64,000 nt of DNA from Elizabethkingia occulta (GCF_002023715.1 NZ_MAHX01000017.1:1-64000), one strand, 5' to 3'. Positions 35,895 to 43,583 are shown, counted from the first letter of the stretch. The notes: generated by a model not told the origin, from the sequence alone. Program-made: numbers and translations.

Positions 35895-36124
35895 TTCTAT
35901 CTGCTAAGCGTAAATTTCACAAAATGCATCTATTGTAATAAGATATGTTGTACAGTATAATAATTTAAAAAAAGAACAAGTTAAAGAGAGTACTACTATT
36001 TAAATAATGAAAAGAATGGAATTAATAATTACCGAATTCCTTTTGTACATTATTTGAATGTTACTATACAAAAAAAATAAATTTGAAAAGTGTGATAAGT
36101 TTTATGCTATCATGTTTAGAGTTT
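35895..36124. other. Intergenic stretch before the CDC-like gene
   Basis: About 230 bp of AT-rich DNA between terminators. I see only a 16-codon frame at 36006 (MKRMELII...), which may be nothing. A TTTG at 36082-36085 could be part of a promoter for the downstream gene; the -7 partner is poor. Confidence 0.4.
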
Positions 36125-36155
36125 GAGATCCTAATTTTTGTAGGATCTCTTTTCT
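36125..36155 (+). terminator. Terminator-like hairpin 45 bp upstream of the CDC-like start
   Basis: A perfect 8-bp stem GAGATCCT (36125-36132) / AGGATCTC (36142-36149) is followed by TTTTCTTT. Its position just ahead of the toxin-like gene would make it an attenuator if the promoter lies upstream. Confidence 0.6.
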
Positions 36156-36193
36156 TTAAAACAAATACTAAACAACATTTTTAAAATTATTAT

Positions 36194-37486
36194 ATGAAAA
36201 AAAAGCATTTATTATTTTTGCTGGGGATTGGCATCGGATTATGTTCAATATCGTGTAACAGGGATGAAAATGGAAGATTTACAAAAGGGAACGATCTTAA
36301 TGGAAAAACTGGTCGATTTGATAATAAACCCTTTTCATGGGATGTTCAAACAAAACAAAACCAAAATGATATCTTCTTAGGGGATTTAAATGTTGGAGTA
36401 AACACCTTAAACATGAGTGCTTCTAATGGTAATCTAGGAACAGCAAATGGAAATATCTTTATCAATAGTGCAAATGTATATCCTGGAGCTGTATTCCCTA
36501 AGCCTAGTATAGATAGCTATGCATTTGATGCTGAAATTAAGTATGATAAAAGTCCTTATGATTTAAACTTCATGTTCCCTATGCCTTATACGATAGAAGA
36601 TATAGATAGCTCTAAGGGATTATCAAATTATAATAGGAAAATATCCGAGGCTCTAAATTCTACTAATTTTACTAATTATATTAATTCTGGATACAAGAAA
36701 GAAGTAGATTACTCTGCAACAGAGGTTTACAATTATGAAGATGTAAAGAAAGCTTTTTCATTTAACACAAAATTAGGTGGGCTTTTCTCTACAAAAATGA
36801 CTGAAAATAAGCATAACCAGAAATATAGTAGTATATATTTTGCTAGACTTGTTAGTACATCCTTTGATGTTCTTTTTGATCAAAATAGAGATGGCTTTTT
36901 TAAATCGGGCGATATTAACAAAGATTTACAAAATGCAGGATCAAATGGTTCAGGAGGTGGAAGAAATGGTTTTGGATCATCAATATCTGGTACACCAAGC
37001 CAGTATTTTGCAAGCGGTGAACCTTATTTTATTAAGCAAATGTCATATGGGAAATTTGCCTATTTAGCAATAGAAAGTGAATACTCATACTCTGAGGTAA
37101 AAAGAACAATTGAGGCAACATTTGATGCATGGAAAATTTCTGGAAAAGCTGAATATAGTGAAGAAATTAAAAGAGTTCTATCCAAATCAACAGTAACTGT
37201 ATTTTCAACTGGAGATTCAGGAGTGGAGTCTTATTGGGGGACTTCTCTTGATAATCTTTATTCAATGTTTAAGGTTATATATAATAGTAACTTTTATGGA
37301 TATCCTGTTTATACTCAAATACGTTCAGTAAAAGATGATAAACTTTATACTCCTCCTGCTATTCTTTATAATGGAGATCGTGAGAATTCAAATGGAGGTT
37401 CATCTAGACCAGACAATGGATTTAAACCTAACCCCAATCCAGATACCAACCCAGGAAGTGGTTTTGGAAATGGAGGTAGACGATAA
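36194..37486 (+). CDS. Cholesterol-dependent-cytolysin-like (thiol-activated cytolysin family) lipoprotein lacking domain 4
   Basis: A 430-aa protein with lipobox-like CSISC (Cys21) followed by acidic NRDEN. From about 85 to 385 it follows the CDC core in order. NVYPGAVFP (95-103) matches the CDC TYPGALQ element. YNYEDVKKAF and YSSIYFARLV (about 179-220) match the TMH1 and following strand. SYGKFAYLAIES (284-295), then EVKRTIEATFDAW, matches the diagnostic AYGRxxYxKLETTS block. STVTVFSTGDSG and YGYPVYTQIRSVKD match the end of domain 3/1. The protein then stops in a Pro/Gly/Asn-rich tail, so domain 4 with the undecapeptide is absent. Short CDC-like proteins have been described in Elizabethkingia as one half of two-component pores. 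Target and activation are unknown. Confidence 0.82.
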   Translation: MKKKHLLFLLGIGIGLCSISCNRDENGRFTKGNDLNGKTGRFDNKPFSWDVQTKQNQNDIFLGDLNVGVNTLNMSASNGNLGTANGNIFINSANVYPGAVFPKPSIDSYAFDAEIKYDKSPYDLNFMFPMPYTIEDIDSSKGLSNYNRKISEALNSTNFTNYINSGYKKEVDYSATEVYNYEDVKKAFSFNTKLGGLFSTKMTENKHNQKYSSIYFARLVSTSFDVLFDQNRDGFFKSGDINKDLQNAGSNGSGGGRNGFGSSISGTPSQYFASGEPYFIKQMSYGKFAYLAIESEYSYSEVKRTIEATFDAWKISGKAEYSEEIKRVLSKSTVTVFSTGDSGVESYWGTSLDNLYSMFKVIYNSNFYGYPVYTQIRSVKDDKLYTPPAILYNGDRENSNGGSSRPDNGFKPNPNPDTNPGSGFGNGGRR

Positions 37487-37492
37487 AATAAT

Positions 37493-37528
37493 AAAAGTCA
37501 GACTTGTAAAAGCTGGCTTTTACTTTTT
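37493..37528 (+). terminator. Terminator after the CDC-like gene
   Basis: AAAAGTCAG (37493-37501) pairs with CTGGCTTTT (37513-37521) with one G-T pair, followed by ACTTTTTT. Confidence 0.65.
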
Positions 37529-37650
37529 TAAATATTAAATATAATACTTAAGAAGAGGATCTATGATAAAATTTTAGGTTTATATCTTTAATTACATATG
37601 TAACTCTATATGATACAAATATACTTGGGTCTAGAATATACTTTATGTTA

Positions 37651-37804
37651 TTATTTCAGTATTGTTCTCTCCCAGTTTTTATGTTGAATATTTTAACAAT
37701 TGACAGTGAACCATACTGGAAAAATTATAAGCTATAGACAGGCTAAATGTACCCATTTCAATACTATTATAAAGTATACTTACTAGGGTATGAATGTAAT
37801 GGGT
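37651..37804 (+). repeat. Diverged direct repeat with 56-bp dyad core, copy B
   Basis: The core 37749-37804 matches the primase-gene segment (copy A) and copy C. Its ends TACCCATT/AATGGGTA form an 8-bp dyad. Homology to copy C extends upstream through TTATTTCAGTATTGTT and CTCCCAGTT. Homology to the primase gene extends upstream through AAGCTATAG. No open frame remains. Confidence 0.75.
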
Positions 37805-38561
37805 ATATTTTCATATTAAGCAATCTATCTTCATTAAAATAATGGACATGCTCACAAAAAAAACGAGCTATGTTCCCACAGCTCGAAAAAGTCACCTATT
37901 TAAGTAAAATTTGTTATAGATGCTAATAGTTTTAGTTTGAAATAACTTAGGTTAACATTTTTTTGTATTAAAAATATGGATATGAATGATAAAATAGGGT
38001 GACATTAAGTCACCCATGACTAATACAAATTACAAAATGACTGAACTTAATCAGATCATTTATTAACTGATAGCAATATTATCAATCCATTTACTTCCGT
38101 ACAACTGTGAGAGTTAAATATTTCAGAATTATAGCACTCACAGTATAGAGTAGAAACCTTTTATAAACTGGAATTTTAAGAATTATACTTCATAATCTAC
38201 TGCACTTATCCAAATTCAATATTTGGGAATAAATAATAAGTTTATTACTTCTTGATTAGATTCATTCTGATATTGGCAGATCTTAAGAACAAAATCTCAA
38301 ATAATCTATAAGAATATGGCTTATAAATTACCATGTAGCATATTTGTATTGAATAAATAATTTATTGGTTATCAGTTGTTTTTATTTGTAAAATAAGATG
38401 TTAAGATACAAATACTAACTGTTTTATAATTCCGAAATCATTAATCCTGTTTCTTTTATTTTCTTCGTTTTGTCTTCAAATTTGCACTCGAATTTTAACA
38501 CGCTATATATCAATATGATTAAATGTGTTATGCCAATAATTATTAATTACACACAAACAAA
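37805..38561. other. Gene-poor stretch with isolated dyads
   Basis: Part of a gap of about 1070 bp (37487-38561). Besides copy B of the repeat I see CGAGCT/AGCTCG (37864-37885), which on the minus strand is followed by a T-run and so looks like a minus-strand terminator. I also see GGGTGAC/GTCACCC (37997-38015), a 7-bp dyad with 5-nt loop. On the minus strand near 38060-38130 a short reading SQLYGSKWIDNIAIS then stop may be the end of a decayed gene. Nothing else is supportable. Confidence 0.4.
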
Positions 38562-38771
38562 ATGAGAAAATCAAAAGAAGAAGAGACAAAATTAGAGATT
38601 AAAAGAGAATACACATCTCCTGTATTGGAAGTTGTATTCATTGAAATGGAACAAGCAATTGCGGCAGGTTCTGCATCTGTAAATGTAGGTGTTGATGTAA
38701 GTGGTAATGCTAGTGCTGTAGATACAGATTGGGGAGGTAGTGATGATACTATAATAGATACTCCCTTCTAA
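38562..38771 (+). CDS. Small IEME-motif peptide, island copy
   Basis: A 69-aa protein. The conserved part EYTSPVLEVVFIEMEQAIAAGSASVN closely matches the chromosomal paralogue at 49020-49244 (written here in pieces: YTSPVLEV, IEMEQAIAAGSA). The C-terminal part diverges and is acidic and Gly/Ser-rich (DWGGSDDTIID). There is no signal peptide. A constant leader, a small-residue AAGSA boundary and a variable tail resemble a precursor peptide, but that is inference. In both places it directly precedes a FISUMP-type lipoprotein gene. Confidence 0.65.
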   Translation: MRKSKEEETKLEIKREYTSPVLEVVFIEMEQAIAAGSASVNVGVDVSGNASAVDTDWGGSDDTIIDTPF

Positions 38772-38813
38772 GAGATTCTTAATAACAATTATTACACACT
38801 CACACATTTTACA

Positions 38814-39014
38814 ATGAAAATATTACATAACAGATACAAAACTATTATTACGAGTTTTATATTAGTGATTACATCATTAATATTCTTATCATTATCATCT
38901 TGTCGAAGTGCAGATACAGATCAGGATAATACTTTAATCGGTTCTGGAAGAAGTGGCGGAATAGCTGCTGTAAATATTAATTTACTAGGAGCGAGGACTT
39001 TCTTAAAGAATTAA
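38814..39014 (+). pseudogene. 5' fragment of a fimbrillin/FISUMP-type lipoprotein gene
   Basis: A 66-codon frame with signal and lipobox LSSC, then RSADTDQDN and GGIAAVNINLLGA. This matches the first 60 residues of the next gene (SSCRSAEHDN, GGIAAVKINLLGS). Homology ends at LLGA, exactly where the 140-bp structured repeat begins, and translation stops eight codons later in repeat DNA. It looks like a paralogue whose 3' part was lost by recombination with that repeat. Confidence 0.7.
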
Positions 39015-39135
39015 AGATTAACTAGTTAATCTTAACGATACATTTTTCATCGAAATGTGTGGTGTGAAGCTATTTGTACAAATAGCTAAGAAGGCGGCTA
39101 GCCGCCTTCTTTTTCTAAAATTTGGTGATATTCAA
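38998..39135 (+). repeat. Structured 140-bp repeat, copy 1
   Basis: Four hairpins in order: a perfect 20-bp palindrome at 39014-39033; ACATTT/AAATGT at 39040-39058; a perfect 20-bp palindrome at 39068-39087; and a perfect 24-bp palindrome centred on GGCGGCTAGCCGCC at 39088-39111 followed by a T-run (terminator-like). Copy 2 is at 41834-41973. Differences between copies mostly preserve pairing. Confidence 0.85.
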
Positions 39136-39168
39136 GCGCTAAGGTAAAAACATTGTAATTCAGCTATT

Positions 39169-40806
39169 ATGAAAAAAAACATAAACATCAACAAAAGCAT
39201 AAAACATATAAGCTTTAGTATTGCTATGCTATCCAACCTGTTCTCTATTAGCTCCTGTCGTAGTGCAGAACATGATAATATTGTTGTGGTAGGAGGAATA
39301 GCAGCCGTAAAGATTAATCTATTGGGTTCTGATTATGCTTCAGGTAAATCTTCAAATCAGGCTAATTTAAAAGAAATGGGTTTACCAGTAAATGGTAATG
39401 TTCAGCGTCAAAGTAAAATGATTACGCCAAGTCTGTTTTTTGAAGCAGAATTAGCTCCTTCAAACAATGATGCTAAAAAATCTGGTAATACATCAGCTGA
39501 ATCCTCTGCTTTAGTAGCTGGAGATCAGATAGGGGCAGGTATGAAATTTCGGATTATAGCCTACAAACAGGATGATAATAGCTATCAGGCACATCAGGAC
39601 TACACTGTTGGAGAACAGGCTCAGCCATTAATGTTAGATAGCGGAAAAGCTTATACAATTATTGCTTATTCTTATGGTAGTACTTCAGCATTGCCAGAAA
39701 TAAGCACAGGAGAAATGACAAATCTTAGTCAGGCACAGATTGATTATGATGATAACAACAAAGATTTGATGTATCAGAAAACAGAAGGTTTTATACCTGA
39801 TGGAAATAACCCTAATAATAAAGTTGATATAAAGCTAAGACATAAGCTAAGTCAAATTACGACTGTAATAAACTCTTATATAGGCAATATTAGTGAAATC
39901 AGTTGGGCAGATCTAAGGCCTCACCATCCTCAGGGTGTTTTATCATTATCTAATGGGACTATGTCAAGAACCTATGAGAGTACAGAGCGGTTAAATTTTT
40001 CAGGTTCATTTCCAACTACTACTGCAACTGCTAATCCAGTATTAATCAATGCAGATACTGGAGGAAGTCTAACAGGGCTATTTTCGGCAAACTTAACTGT
40101 AAGTGGTACAGTTAATAAGACCATAGATTTACCTAATATTTTCAAAATAACACCTGAATATAAAAGCAAACTGACTATAAATTTAAGAAAATGTGGGGCT
40201 TATTTTGGGCCAAATGATACCCAATGGAAAGAATTTATGTGCCAAAACTTAGGAGCTACAGAAGGAATTGACCCATTTAGTCCAGAAGCGGGTAATCATG
40301 GAGCAAAATATCAGTGGGGAGCTCAAACTGGAGAAGCAGGTAGATATATTTCTCAATCAGATGATCAAAGTAATTCTGGATCAATATCAGGTTGGAATTC
40401 CACACTAAAGCCTGTTGGTTCCTGGAGTGATACTAATAAAACAGCAAATGACCCATGTCCATCTGGGTATAGAGTGCCCACTGATAATCAATGGATGGAT
40501 CTTGTATATAATACAAATATACTTGATAATCTTGAGAGAATCGGTTCTTGGATTAATGATAATACAAATTATACTACAGCTATTTACTTTAGAACTTCTT
40601 CAAAGATTCGCACATTAATGCTCCCTACTGCTGGTTATCGTGATGGCTTGTATGGAGATTTAAAACAAAGAGGTAATGGAGGCTACTATTGGAGTTCTAG
40701 TGGATCACCTGGTAGGTATCACTTTTTAGGTTTTAACAAAGATATTATGTTTGGGAGTGCTAGAGAAATGAATATCGGTATTTCCGTTCGCTGTATTGCA
40801 GAATAG
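39169..40806 (+). CDS. Fimbrillin-like/FISUMP-domain lipoprotein, island copy
   Basis: A 545-aa lipoprotein (lipobox ISSC near residue 28, then RSAEHD). The N-terminal half has the fimbrillin/Mfa-like layout: VKINLLGSDY, GMKFRIIAYKQDD, then GKAYTIIAYSYGS, LMYQK and VDIKLRHKLSQITTVI. The C-terminal part is a FISUMP-type (major paralogous) domain: EFMCQNLGAT, YQWGAQTG, DPCPSGYRVPTDNQW, GYYWSSS and ISVRCIAE. It is likely a surface-exposed fibre or adhesin subunit. It is paralogous to the chromosomal gene at 47243-48985. Confidence 0.8.
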   Translation: MKKNININKSIKHISFSIAMLSNLFSISSCRSAEHDNIVVVGGIAAVKINLLGSDYASGKSSNQANLKEMGLPVNGNVQRQSKMITPSLFFEAELAPSNNDAKKSGNTSAESSALVAGDQIGAGMKFRIIAYKQDDNSYQAHQDYTVGEQAQPLMLDSGKAYTIIAYSYGSTSALPEISTGEMTNLSQAQIDYDDNNKDLMYQKTEGFIPDGNNPNNKVDIKLRHKLSQITTVINSYIGNISEISWADLRPHHPQGVLSLSNGTMSRTYESTERLNFSGSFPTTTATANPVLINADTGGSLTGLFSANLTVSGTVNKTIDLPNIFKITPEYKSKLTINLRKCGAYFGPNDTQWKEFMCQNLGATEGIDPFSPEAGNHGAKYQWGAQTGEAGRYISQSDDQSNSGSISGWNSTLKPVGSWSDTNKTANDPCPSGYRVPTDNQWMDLVYNTNILDNLERIGSWINDNTNYTTAIYFRTSSKIRTLMLPTAGYRDGLYGDLKQRGNGGYYWSSSGSPGRYHFLGFNKDIMFGSAREMNIGISVRCIAE

Positions 40807-40855
40807 ATTCTATTATTTTAAACAAAATATTCTCGTAATAAAGAAACTAATTTTC

Positions 40856-41026
40856 ATGAATTTAAATGGGGCAGACATAAATAGTCTTTTAATATTAAAA
40901 AACGAAGATAAAGTTGTTCTCTTTAGGATAATTGTTTTTTTATTGTTATTGACAGGAATCATATTCTGGTGTAAATATGACAAAGTAAAACATTGTACTA
41001 AGAATAAAAGCAAAGTGAAAAAATAA
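40856..41026 (+). CDS. Small single-pass membrane protein
   Basis: A 56-aa protein from ATG 40856 (an upstream in-frame start at 40796 overlaps the preceding gene's end and is less likely). One membrane helix (about 22-38, VVLFRIIVFLLLLTGIIFWC) is followed by a basic tail (KHCTKNKSKVKK). No family is recognised. It could be a non-functional frame; its membrane-protein composition is the only support. Confidence 0.4.
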   Translation: MNLNGADINSLLILKNEDKVVLFRIIVFLLLLTGIIFWCKYDKVKHCTKNKSKVKK

Positions 41027-41208
41027 AATCTACAGTAATTATAGTAGCGTTTACGGTTGCTGCTACTGGAGCTCTTGTTAAGCAAATAATTTACTTCCTC
41101 TATTAGAAATGATACTCATAAACCCAGATGCCCCGTTAGCTGTATTACTGAAAAGAGGCATTATTGTGAATTAAATATAATTACCCAAAACAATAAATAT
41201 CGATTATT

Positions 41209-41646
41209 ATGAAAAAAAATGCTTTAATTTTATTTAGCCTATCAGCGATAGCGCTAATGTTGACTTCATGCGATGCAATGCTTTCTACGTATCAACCTAA
41301 TAACTATCCCAACTATGGAAGCGGTCAACAAGCCGAGAATTTCAGTGGGAAGTACTCTAATCAAGGTGATGTGAACCGTGCAAGTAACTTTACCATGAAT
41401 TTATCTCAGTCTGGAAATCATATTTCTGGAACTTCCAGAAATACTACTGGCAATGGAAATGATTCTGGTTTGCTTTCCGTAGATGGAAATGTGGATGGAA
41501 ATATAGCAAATCTTCAGTTTTTTGATCAAAGAGGTAATTTGATAGCTAATGGGGTTTTGAGTCATAATGAAGATGCTTATAGTTTTATTCAAAACTCCAA
41601 ATCTTTCTTTATCCCAGCTGAATCTTATTTGTATAGGGGTAGATAA
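41209..41646 (+). CDS. Uncharacterised Asn/Gly-rich lipoprotein
   Basis: A 145-aa lipoprotein with lipobox LTSC (Cys21). The mature region has a beta-rich pattern: FSGKYSNQGDVNRASNFTMNL (split here as FSGKYSNQ and ASNFTMNL), SGNHISGTSRN and VDGNVDGNIANLQFFD. The alternation of x-G-x-(I/V)-x-G suggests a small eight-stranded beta-barrel or sandwich. The function is unknown. It is the last intact lipoprotein of the second cargo group. Confidence 0.65.
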   Translation: MKKNALILFSLSAIALMLTSCDAMLSTYQPNNYPNYGSGQQAENFSGKYSNQGDVNRASNFTMNLSQSGNHISGTSRNTTGNGNDSGLLSVDGNVDGNIANLQFFDQRGNLIANGVLSHNEDAYSFIQNSKSFFIPAESYLYRGR

Positions 41647-41696
41647 GTTTATCGCATAAAAAAATACTTTATTTTCGATCATCTTTATGCTATTTC

Positions 41697-41861
41697 TTCA
41701 ATGTAAAAAAGATGACCTAAATTAGATAGTACTATTGTATATAAGTAGAATACTATCAAGGGTAAGTTTAAGAAATTCTATATGATTTTTCAAAGAGAGT
41801 TAAACATAATCTCACCAGTGAAGATAAGAAAACCTTTCTTAAAGAATTAAAGATTAGCTAG
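41697..41861 (+). pseudogene. Remnant of a small lipoprotein gene
   Basis: A start MLFLQCKKDD has the look of a lipoprotein signal end and stops after 12 codons. In another frame downstream, DFSKRVKHNLTSEDKKTFLK continues to ELKIS and a stop at 41861. The two pieces are separated by stops, as in a decayed gene. The 3' end lies inside the structured repeat copy 2, so that repeat seems to have started as the 3' end and downstream region of such a gene. Confidence 0.4.
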
Positions 41862-41973
41862 TTAATCTTAACGATACATTTTTCATCGAAGTGTGTTTGT
41901 GTGAAGCTATTTGTATAAATAGCCAAGTAGGCGGCACTCCGCCTACTTTTTTCTAAAATCTAGTAATATTCAA
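41834..41973 (+). repeat. Structured 140-bp repeat, copy 2
   Basis: Same order of hairpins as copy 1: 41850-41869, the ACATTT/AAGTGT pair, 41905-41924 and 41925-41948. In the last stem AAGAAGGCGG/CCGCCTTCTT of copy 1 is AAGTAGGCGG/CCGCCTACTT here: an A-T pair became T-A, a compensatory change. It ends in a T-run as in copy 1. Confidence 0.85.
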
Positions 41974-42006
41974 ACAGAATTTAATTGGTTGGTGGTTCAA
42001 ATAAAT

Positions 42007-42228
42007 ATGGTAAAGTATAATAATCTGGTAGGGAAAACTAAAAATGAAGTTGTCCAGAAGCTTGGAGAAGGATTTAATTACTATCCAGATAATTACTGGT
42101 TCTATGATATGAAAAAGAGTTGGTGGGGAAAGAAAATCGCCTTATTACTGATATTTGGAAAGGATGGACGAGTAAAAACCATGAATTTAAAAACATACTT
42201 TTTTCTCTCATCTATTATACGTATCTAA
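42007..42228 (+). CDS. Uncharacterised small protein
   Basis: A 73-aa protein from ATG 42007 (MVKYNNLVGKTKNEVVQKLG). The segment LVGKTKNEVVQKLGEG, then YWFYDM and LLLIFGKDGRVKTM, resembles the BamE/SmpA-like pattern of a helix pair followed by strands. It has no signal peptide, so it may be a truncated domain. It sits between repeat copy 2 and a terminator. Confidence 0.5.
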   Translation: MVKYNNLVGKTKNEVVQKLGEGFNYYPDNYWFYDMKKSWWGKKIALLLIFGKDGRVKTMNLKTYFFLSSIIRI

Positions 42229-42303
42229 AATCTTCTTCTTTATAAAAATTGTTAATAATATTCTCATCATTGTTTTGTTTCATTATAAAACATTAGCAGT
42301 TTT

Positions 42304-42363
42304 ACGGGTGATTCTCTCTAGCAAACAGATTTTATTAATTTAGTGAGAATTGCCCGTTTTTTA
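42304..42363 (+). terminator. Terminator after the 42.0 kb gene
   Basis: A 13-bp stem with two G-T pairs (42304-42316 with 42345-42357, ends ACGGG/CCCGT) is followed by TTTTTT. Confidence 0.75.
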
Positions 42364-42509
42364 TTAGAGAGGGAAACGTTAGTATAGATGATACACGCTA
42401 ATACACTACTTCTACACCTGAATCTTTTTACCTAATAAGTGGTGACTGTATTATATATAGGTTAATTTGACATAAAGCTTGCTCTGGTATAAAGTCATTC
42501 TTTGTATTC

Positions 42510-42665
42510 TTATTTCAGTATTGTTATCTCCCAGTTCTTATGTTACACCATAAACAATAAGCAATTAATTATACTGGAATAAAATCATAAAGTTATACAT
42601 ATACTAAAAAGTACCCATTTCAATACTATTATAAAGTGTATTTATTAGGGTATGAATGTAATGGG
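42510..42665 (+). repeat. Diverged direct repeat with 56-bp dyad core, copy C
   Basis: The core 42610-42665 is nearly identical to copy B and to the primase-gene segment. B and C share a 2-bp difference in length from copy A. The flank upstream aligns with copy B (TTATTTCAGTATTGTTATCT, CCCAGTTCTTATGTT). It lies within a gap of about 800 bp (42229-43043) that otherwise shows no gene. Confidence 0.75.
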
Positions 42666-42973
42666 GTCTTTTTATGAATTTAATATGTAAATAGTACACC
42701 TATATAGATTCATCCCCCCTGTATTATTTCCAGTTTTGGTGGTACCCCCTGCCAGATAATAGTAAATTTTATAAAATTAATTCTTAGTCAAGTTTCATAA
42801 AAGAAAATTTGACTTTTTATTTTTTTGAGATGTATTTATTTTAGATCATGGTCTAAACTTAATACACTTATTCTTGTTGATAAAACCTAAATAAAAAGAT
42901 AAAAATGTATCAAACATATATACTCTAAATTTGGTACAATTATTTTATTTTCGTACATTAGCAGTATGAAAAA

Positions 42974-43001
42974 GCCCTGAAGTGCGGGAACACGACAGGG
43001 C
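42974..43001 (+). promoter_or_regulatory. Hairpin in the ardA leader
   Basis: GCCCTG-aa-GTG-cgggaa-CAC-ga-CAGGGC folds symmetrically 43 bp before the ardA ATG. It has no T-run, so it is more likely an RNA leader structure or operator than a terminator. Confidence 0.45.
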
Positions 43002-43043
43002 AAAGAGTTAATAAACGTTCAATGCTAATTAAAATTTATCAAC

Positions 43044-43583
43044 ATGACAAATTTACAAAATTGTTTAGATACATTCAGTATCTATGTGGGAACTTACAAA
43101 AAGTATAATGAGGGAAGCCTATTTGGTAATTGGTTAAGTCTGTCTGACTATTCAGATTATGACGAATTGCTAGAGGCTATGAAAGAACTTCACAATGATG
43201 AGGATGATCCAGAATTTATGTTTCAGGATTATGAATGCCCTTCTTTTATTCAGTCTCTAGGATTAATCAGTGAATCTCATATCTCAAATACTATCTATGA
43301 TATAATGGGTCAAATAGAAGATTCCAGCTATGATTTAGAAGTGATTGAATCTTTTATCAATTGCTTCGGAATAAGTGATTTAAACGAGGTTATAGACCGA
43401 ATTAACGACTGTTATGTGGGTGAATATTCAGATGATGAGACTTTTGTCCAGCTACTATTAGAAGAGACGGGAGATGTACCTCAAAATCTACCATCGTACA
43501 TTTGTATTGATTGGGAAAGTACTGCAAGAAATGTAATGTATGATTATTGCACTAGTAACAACAACTACTTTAGAAATATTTAA
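43044..43583 (+). CDS. ardA: ArdA-type antirestriction protein
   Basis: A 179-aa strongly acidic protein. The N-terminal block IYVGTYKKYNEGSLFGNWL, then LHNDEDDPEFMFQDYE, is diagnostic of ArdA. ArdA mimics B-form DNA and blocks type I restriction enzymes (and sometimes modification), protecting incoming mobile DNA. The C-terminal domain keeps the repeated acidic helices (YSDDETFVQLLLEE). It sits with the recombination genes at the right end of the island. Confidence 0.9.
   Translation: MTNLQNCLDTFSIYVGTYKKYNEGSLFGNWLSLSDYSDYDELLEAMKELHNDEDDPEFMFQDYECPSFIQSLGLISESHISNTIYDIMGQIEDSSYDLEVIESFINCFGISDLNEVIDRINDCYVGEYSDDETFVQLLLEETGDVPQNLPSYICIDWESTARNVMYDYCTSNNNYFRNI

Noticed and set aside
36960-37070. 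Reading the glycine-rich stretch of the CDC-like protein as a frameshift
   Set aside because: The main frame stays open and CDC motifs occur before and after it in the same frame; the stretch is just an insert.
38060-38130. A minus-strand gene ending SQLYGSKWIDNIAIS
   Set aside because: The frame breaks within a few dozen codons and shows no start or family; at most a remnant.
33573-42665. CRISPR array from the repeated 56-58-bp element
   Set aside because: Only three copies spaced 4-5 kb apart, no regular spacers and no cas genes.
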